Of a stretch of DNA of 7,716 bases, positions 7,641 to 7,716 are shown piece by piece. Each line of letters begins with the position of its first letter. Position 1 is the stretch's first letter. The notes under the pieces were generated by a model. It had not been told where the DNA came from, made no database searches, and saw nothing but the letters and a program-made list of their open reading frames with translations. Made by a program: the position numbers and the translations under genes. The DNA is from Candidatus Hydrogenedentota bacterium (lineage in GTDB: Bacteria > Hydrogenedentota > Hydrogenedentia > Hydrogenedentales > SLHB01): the NCBI GenBank assembly GCA_016934125.1, contig JAFGTL010000407.1, forward strand, positions 1-7,716, given 5' to 3'.

Positions 7641-7716
7641 GCGCCTGAAGGGCAACGCGCCCGAAGGGCACTGTGCTTGGCGTTTGGCGCGCACGCGCCT
7701 GAAGGGCAACGCGCCC
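7630..7716 (+). repeat. 54-bp tandem repeat, two copies seen, cut by the window end
   Basis: The 33 bases at 7630-7662 recur exactly at 7684-7716, a period of 54 bp. The second copy is cut by the window edge, so the true match and copy number may be larger. The 21 bases between the two 33-base matches (7663-7683) are not an unrelated spacer: they begin with GAAGGGCA, a motif also inside the repeat. This fits a nested tandem repeat better than CRISPR. Confidence 0.85.
7639..7670 (+). repeat. 16-bp direct tandem repeat nested in the 54-bp unit
   Basis: ACGCGCCTGAAGGGCA (7639-7654) is directly followed by ACGCGCCCGAAGGGCA (7655-7670), matching at 15 of 16 bases. The pattern restarts at 7693-7708 and continues as ACGCGCCC at 7709-7716. 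The larger unit probably grew by duplication of this 16-mer. Confidence 0.8.

Larger units (their letters stand above)
7457..7716. other. Non-coding, hairpin- and repeat-rich region after the Tat-exported gene
   Basis: These 260 bases contain no convincing gene. Short frames cross them on both strands, but their third-position composition is mixed, unlike the three real genes. Visible elements are a near-perfect palindrome GGCGTGACGCC (7521-7531), a 7-bp hairpin at 7580-7596, an 11-base repeat GCACTGTGCTT (7481-7491 and 7668-7678), and a tandem repeat that starts near 7630 and reaches the window edge. No run of T follows any hairpin, so no intrinsic terminator is evident. Confidence 0.6.

Noticed and set aside
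7630..7716. CRISPR array (33-base repeat with 21-base spacer)
   Set aside because: Only two copies are visible. The supposed spacer starts with GAAGGGCA, which also occurs inside the repeat, it is short for a spacer, and no cas gene is present. A nested tandem repeat explains it better.
7580..7716. Integron attC-like recombination site in the hairpin-rich tail
   Set aside because: I find no paired core sites of the RYYYAAC/GTTRRRY type flanking the hairpins, and no integrase or cassette-like gene is visible.

Overview
The window is high-GC bacterial DNA. Codons end overwhelmingly in C or G, so long false open frames appear on both strands. It carries three large plus-strand genes and ends in a short repeat-rich non-coding tail. 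The gene styles are an oversized FtsX-type permease with an extra exported module, an OPT-like membrane protein, and a Tat-exported TIM-barrel protein of the glycosyl-hydrolase-like kind. This mix suggests a member of the Planctomycetota, Lentisphaerota, Verrucomicrobiota or Hydrogenedentota. The taxonomic guess is inferred from gene style only; there is no rRNA or marker gene.

Layout. Bases 2-2704 are the 3' part of a very large FtsX/MacB-like ABC transporter permease whose start lies upstream of the window. It overlaps the next gene by four bases (ATGA). That gene, 2701-4656, encodes a 651-residue polytopic membrane protein distantly resembling the oligopeptide transporter (OPT) superfamily; I think it is the DUF6785/DUF6784 type. 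The two genes almost certainly share a transcript. Bases 4657-4819 hold overlapping inverted repeats, a good -10-like hexamer, a small leader hairpin and a strong ribosome binding site. After these comes 4820-7456, an 878-residue protein with a twin-arginine signal peptide and a probable carbohydrate-active barrel fold. Bases 7457-7716 contain no convincing gene. They hold several hairpins and the start of a nested tandem repeat (16-bp units inside a 54-bp unit) that runs off the window edge.

How the genes may work together (inference): the permease would act with an unseen ATPase in envelope export or extraction, the OPT-like protein would move a small organic solute, and the Tat protein would act on a glycan or glycoconjugate outside the cytoplasm. 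Together they could form a module for processing and taking up an extracellular substrate. The window contains no regulator or ATPase to test this. I see no phage, transposase, CRISPR-Cas or defence genes. The least explained parts are the terminal repeat array, the C-terminal extension of the permease, and the cysteine cluster in the Tat protein.
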